From Lingula anatina (lineage: Eukaryota > Brachiopoda > Lingulata > Lingulida > Lingulidae): DNA of 64,000 bases. The position numbers were made by a program, and so were the translations under genes. The notes beneath the pieces are model-generated. The model saw nothing but the letters and a program-made list of their open reading frames with translations, was not told the DNA's origin and did no database searches. Of this stretch, positions 58,863 through 64,000 are shown one piece after another (position 1 is the first letter of the stretch; every line of letters begins with the position of its first letter). Where the stretch lies: the NCBI RefSeq assembly GCF_001039355.2, contig NW_019775857.1, positions 1,289,927 to 1,353,926 of the forward strand. The letters run 5' to 3'.

Positions 58863-61600
58863 GAAATAGGCAAAGAACATGTATAAAAACTAAACTGAAT
58901 TAAGGCATGATTTTGTGACAAAGTACAGTGCAAAAGGGTTATAGATTTAACACAGAGAAGGAGCATGTACTACTGGTACAGTATGTAGGCATAACCAAAT
59001 GTTGCTATCTTTCACTTATGTCACATTTACAAGATCAACAATGACAACAAATTAGCCTTGCACGCTGTCCCAGCTGGCCAAAGTCAAAGACGTCTTTCAA
59101 GACCCATTCCTAATGAAACTACTGAAACTCGCTGAATGCAATCAGATTAACAACCCTGGCAACGAGTAGAGTAGATCGCTCTACACAGAAAAGCTAGTGA
59201 TCACAAAGTACGTTGGAGACAAGGGTAGGTGTGTCTATCTGTTAAACTGATTGCATTCAGCCAAAGTCCCCACGGAATTGGATTAATTTACGTAAGTCTA
59301 TAGTTTAATTGGGAATGAGCTCGAAAGCCATGGATAAGTTTGCAAAAGGGGCTATCTCCCTTCTGAATTAGCAACTACAGTAATTACTGGGTGAGAGACT
59401 TACTCAGTACTAATTATTTCTTCCCAAGTTTTTATCTTTCTATCCAGTGGCAACACTGAGCCAAGGATCATTGGAATAGGGCTGTGTGATACTGATAGAT
59501 GTTATGCGGCGTTTCACGATACTTATTTTCTAAGCTTGGCCTGAACAAAAATGACATCAAATTTTTCTGGTGACATCTACTGATCATTGAGCAGCAAAAT
59601 GCATCACATGGCACCCCGGCAGGTCAAGTCTCGTTTTAACGAGAGTTGGTGAACAGTACCAAAAATATATCAAATACTTGAAAATATCAACTTCAACGTT
59701 AGAACATTTGATATATAAAAATGGAAGTTGAATGCTTATAATTTTGTATAGATTTATGGCACTTTATTTCTCTTTTTACTTCGTTATCACATTGGACGAG
59801 ATTTCCGCCATAACTGAAGTACTTCACAACCTCTGCAGTCGAACTACAAAGTAGTGGTGTATATTTATAAAAAACTGTGCAGAAAGGTAACAACAATACT
59901 TTTTTAAGCATGAGTATTAAAACTAAGTCATAAGTGTCAATTTTATTATATGTTTGCCCTTGCTTTTACTGCTGGGGTGAAAAGCTTACACTGGCAACAC
60001 TATGAAGTTGACACCCCGAAACAAATTGCAGTGCACAAAATTGGTACTCTGCTCACTGCTATATACCAGATCGAATTGAGATGTCAGTGACTCCAATTTT
60101 GGGTGTAATTTGCTCATTGTTGTGCTCGAAATAAATCGTTTAGGTTATTTCCTGAAAGTGTTGTCGAAAGTAGCCGAATTGAAACACGTCACCCCACACA
60201 TTTCACTGCCTCTTTCACATGTTGCATGTTGTTGAAAAGTTTCACTTTCACCCTGCTAATCCATTGGGGTTTCCGTGCGTGATTTCGATTCTCATCCTTG
60301 TCACCAATATAGTGTTTCATCTAGGCTCAGTGAGGCATATGTCCTCTCCTCGCATCAAGTGTCTGTATTTAGCTTCTGTTCTAGCCTCTACACGGTTGCC
60401 ACATTTGCTCTCTGGTATCACAGGTTGAAGCTTACTGTGTAACTATATGATTATAAGGTCCTAGCAGGATATGTGTTGGCGAGTTTGCACTCTCTTATGT
60501 TGTGGCTTAAACTGCACTTATAGTGCACACTTTTCTTGTCAGGTTGTATATGTTTGCTCTCTGTAGTTCAGGAAGTGCGTCTTGTACATTCATAACAACT
60601 TTAACTGCTAATGCAATGATGCTGTGGCTTGTCGTATGAAAAACACTTGTCAATTATGTCCTGTTTTTACTTTACATATTCGTGAGAAGTGGAAAAATAA
60701 AAGATCTGCACCCTGATGCACTTAGATGGGATGATATTACCTGAGTTGTCCAATATGAGTGTAATCAATAGAAAAATGTATCTGTTGTATCACAAGTTTA
60801 TTTTTTCTGGCCTCACCTGCACCAATGTCTTTCTGGAGTGCTAGTGTCAGAAACTTCCTTCAGACTTCATCAAAATATTCTTTAGTTCAAAATGATTTTC
60901 TGATAGTTAATGATCCAATTAATGCTTTTTAGAGTACTGTTACAGATTGAAGTTTTTTCAGATGGTGTGGTGTTTAAATAAGTCAGCTTTTTACATTTCC
61001 AATCTACATTAGTAGTGAATCTGATATTAAAAATGAGCTAAGTGAAGTCTGCTAGATATACCCTAGGTTCTAGATTCCGGTATTGCCAGCTTGATCTTGA
61101 TTTCACATATAACCCATGTCGCAATACCAGGCTCTAGTGCACAGCGGCCATGTTAGGCTCCTGTCAATCAAATAGAACGGCTCCGCAGTGAATCTGCAGT
61201 TGAATGTCATCAGACCAAAATGAAACGTAAAACAGATTTAATTCTGCTTTATTTAATTTAATTTGCTGTATTTAAGATATGTAAAGTGAGAAATAAATAA
61301 TATGTTTCGAAAAGAAAAAGGTATATCCAATGTTTTTGTATTTTTTGCTTATCAAAGAACATTTTATCCTGAGATAATAGACACACGTGCTTACCATGTG
61401 CCAAGTTTGACAGCTTCACTGGATGCCCAATACCACTAAAAGGGCTGCGCAATGGCTACACCAAAATAATTTTTAAAGCAGAATGTTGCTTGTATTGTGG
61501 CACTGACCTTTGACTGCAAGATATTTTCAATTCAAACCTCTAAATCTGCGTCAGACACTTTGATTCCTGTCTCGTCTGCACGAGATTATGTCAGCTCCAG
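58863..61600. other. Intergenic DNA upstream of the PAQR gene
   Basis: No recognised coding segment on either strand. It contains the 21-bp inverted repeat at 59131-59261. The PAQR first exon and promoter should lie here on the minus strand but could not be located. Confidence 0.5.
59131..59261. repeat. Inverted repeat GGCTGAATGCAATCAG, 21-bp arms
   Basis: GCTGAATGCAATCAGATTAAC at 59131-59151 faces GTTAAACTGATTGCATTCAGC at 59241-59261 (one mismatch), 89 bp apart. It may be the terminal repeats of a small element or a hairpin; no target duplication was recognised. Confidence 0.7.
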
Positions 61601-61629
61601 GCGGGAAAGGCAGCTCCAGGCGGTTAAAC

Positions 61630-61709
61630 CTGTGACGTACGAGACTTATGACTTCCAAATATGGATCCAGGCGGACACAGCTGTGACGTGTGACTTCCAA
61701 ATATGGAAG
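61630..61709 (+). promoter_or_regulatory. Duplicated TGACGT + CArG-box module
   Basis: Two copies of the order TGTGACGT ... TATGACTT/TGTGACTT CCAAATATGG: TGACGT at 61633-61638 and 61684-61689 (CRE/ATF core), CCAAATATGG at 61655-61664 and 61697-61706, a perfect CC(A/T)6GG serum-response-factor site. The copies are 42 bp apart (CArG to CArG). A possible donor ACAAG|GTATAT at about 61790 follows, so this may be the promoter of a plus-strand gene lying beyond the window. The binding is inferred from motif only. Confidence 0.45.
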
Positions 61710-61799
61710 CGCCCCAGGCAAAATTTTGAAGAAGAACGCCCTCAGATTGTCGCTGTTCGTCAGAGCTAGTAAAAGCGACTCCATCACAAGGTATATATT

Positions 61800-62169
61800 T
61801 AACAAGCTAGCTTTTACGTTGCTCTGACACTCAGGGTAGCTAGATAGAGTATATACATATTTATATATGTCTTGTTACTTTCCTGATTGAAAATAAAATG
61901 GAGGCACATCCCCAGGCTGGTATAATTTGATTTGCTTGCTGATTGACCAGAGCATTCAGTTTATAGTGTTGCAGTTGTAGTAAATGCACATGTGAATATT
62001 TATAAAATGGGTAGAATCTAGTTATATGTAGTAGAATAATGAACTTAAAATAAGATTCTAAGTGTTGTTTGAAGTAATTTACCTGTAGGGTAATGAACAA
62101 TGTTCTAGAAAGTGCCTTCCTGCAAATATGTATTCAATTTTTTCACCCTGCCCCTCCCCCCTCCCTCCA

Positions 62170-62242
<73 letters not shown>

Positions 62243-64000
62243 TTTTTGTGTGGTATCGAGTGTCATTATCACAGATAAGATCATAAGATAAATTGAAAAG
62301 GGGCCGTATAGATTCAAATGATAAAGGTTTGATAAAAGCCTAAACTGCCTTTAAATGTACAATATATATATCAAGTGTATGTCTTTAGTTATGAAAAATG
62401 TTTATGCAGGTGACATATTTTAAGTCTACATATTCATACAAAAATTTTGAGTAACTTAATTCATGTTTTATAACAAGGATTGTTATCTTCTTATGTAATG
62501 TGAAAATATTTAAAGGAGATATCATAAGTACATATTGTTCATTTTTCATGCTCAGGATTATAGTCAATGTCTTTAGCATGTAAAGTTTTATGCACTGTAA
62601 TGTACTAAATTATATGTTATAGGAGTCTTCCACTTCAAATATAAGGATTGATGTTTTGATGCCAAGTTGATTTGCGTAGGTACACAGTGCCCACCCATTT
62701 GTTATCTGTGTCATGATCAAACAGCTGCACAGCTAAGTTGATGGTGCCGTGTGCCCAGTAATTATCATGTCATTTTCAGACTGTCATTTATCGGAAGTCA
62801 GCCATGATGATGGTGAACAAGAACGTCTTGTGTCACAATAAGTTCAAGATGGACATCTCCCAAACCCCTTAGAGTAATAAAACTCAGTTCAGTTTAAATG
62901 GGTAATTAATGACAAACCAATAAAGGCAGTGATAGTGGAAATGACAACAGGAAGGCCAGGGTCATGAAGTTGGTGAACTGAGATCTCACTTGTCACCTTG
63001 TGTGTCACTGCTTCCTGTTTTGTAAAATGGGCTTGTGGTAGTAGACACTTGTTTTTTATGTTGGGCAGTCATGCAATTCCAAAACCACCAAAGGTCAGGC
63101 TTCGCACTGACTAATACAGGGGTCCACTCACCTCCTACAGTTATCTGTTAGACAGCCAGTGACACACAAATTCACTGGGCCAAGGAATACCTTAATTTCT
63201 TTTATGATACTGCTGATTAATGCCATACCATGTTGACCACTGCAGATAAGAAGAGTGTCACATGTGCATAGATCTAAAACCTGATCTGTGGACATACCTT
63301 GTTTCTTGGGATGAAGTGAGACTGTTTGAGGAAGTTAGAAAGGGACAGAGAGAACTATAGAAGATAGCTGCATTTTTGTTGAAATTGGTTTCAGTTCTTT
63401 CATGATGTTAGGAAGTGTACTGGACAATGGCCGCAGTCGTGAGACCTGGATACTTGGACATTGTTGTACTAATGGGGTAAGACTAGAGCCTGTGGCAGAC
63501 AATAGAAAAAGCACAGCTACTAGTATCTGTTTTTGTCATCATTCAAATAGTTTTATGTCTGAGTGAACCCTTGGCAACACTTAACTAGCAGCTTAAAAGG
63601 GAGCAGAAATCAATACACTTGTATTTGAACTGGAGTCCTACGTAGTAATTGACCAATATCAAATATGATTTCAGTATTTAGAATTTACACATACATTTAC
63701 TAGATGTAATATGGTTAAAACTTGGAATTCTGTGAATCTCAAATTGTTTGATATACTGCAAAATATTGAGAAGGAATAGATAATGATTTAGGCAAAATGA
63801 ATTTTAAAAACATAGAGAGACTAGATATATGTTAATTTGATTTTTATGCTCCTTATACTTTTATAAAGCTTGGATTGGTTGTGAAATATGAATGATGACA
63901 AAAGGTTGCTGAATTTTAAGATACAGAGTCTTTGGCATTAGCTTGCTGCAGTGTAGTGTGGGCGATATTTTCAACTACTGTTAGTATGAACATTGAAGTG
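61800..64000. other. Right-end DNA without recognised genes
   Basis: Apart from the AC microsatellite no structured feature was found. Short open frames on both strands show no family resemblance. It may be the first intron of a gene that starts near 61.7 kb, which is speculation. Confidence 0.4.
62173..62241. repeat. AC dinucleotide microsatellite
   Basis: About 34 uninterrupted AC units, preceded by a C-rich stretch (CCCTCCCCCCTCCCTCC). Confidence 0.95.

Noticed and set aside
60219..60428. 69-codon hydrophobic plus-strand open frame
   Set aside because: Hydrophobic stretch without family resemblance, likely chance in AT-rich DNA.
62093..62278. Thr-His repeat open frame
   Set aside because: It is the AC microsatellite translated.

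Overview
This is a 64 kb window of animal nuclear DNA. Genes are split by GT-AG introns, intergenic DNA is AT-rich, and there are long CA/GT microsatellites, small hairpin transposons and decayed non-LTR retrotransposon pieces. The encoded proteins are very close to vertebrate orthologues, but genes are compact (four genes plus most of a fifth intergenic region in about 48 kb). I infer an invertebrate deuterostome (hemichordate, echinoderm or cephalochordate grade); the species cannot be fixed from the sequence alone. Two single-base ambiguities (N at 34116 and 38303) show it is an assembled draft.

Layout: (a) 1-11.2 kb is a gene-poor stretch with a GT microsatellite, a perfect-looking foldback element (3697-3970), two decayed LINE fragments and an 85-bp tandem duplication. 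(b) 11275-16028, + strand: an 11-exon SLC22-type organic cation/carnitine transporter, 559 aa. (c) 16-19.6 kb: intergenic, rich in the palindrome TAGGCCTA, with a hairpin element built from a short TCCGAAGGTTCA-like unit. (d) 19640-30379, + strand: an 18-exon KDM4 (JMJD2) histone lysine demethylase, 1904 aa, almost twice the vertebrate length because one 3049-bp exon encodes a roughly 1000-residue low-complexity linker with an AT-hook and a 27-glutamine run. (e) 31390-35206, - strand: 7-exon COPS5/CSN5 (335 aa), tail-to-tail with KDM4. (f) 35490-55695, + strand: 39-exon ARFGEF1/2 (BIG) Sec7 Arf-GEF, 1793 aa, head-to-head with COPS5 with only 283 bp between the two start codons. (g) 57605-58827, - strand: a PAQR-family membrane progestin receptor, 348 aa in two coding exons. 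(h) 58.8-64 kb: no recognised gene; it holds a duplicated CRE + CArG-box module, an inverted repeat and a long AC microsatellite.

The genes do not form a pathway. The COPS5/ARFGEF pair shares a compact putative bidirectional promoter and both genes also lie close together on human chromosome 8q13, so this is likely an old linkage. All coding models were assembled by reading exons across splice sites, checking phase at every junction and comparing with the remembered shape of the family; every junction in the five genes keeps the frame. Nothing here looks like a wholly new system; the most unusual items are the giant KDM4 exon, the shared promoter with its ATGA-overlapping uORF, a pair of inverted MITEs in two adjacent genes, and the SRF/CREB-like module.
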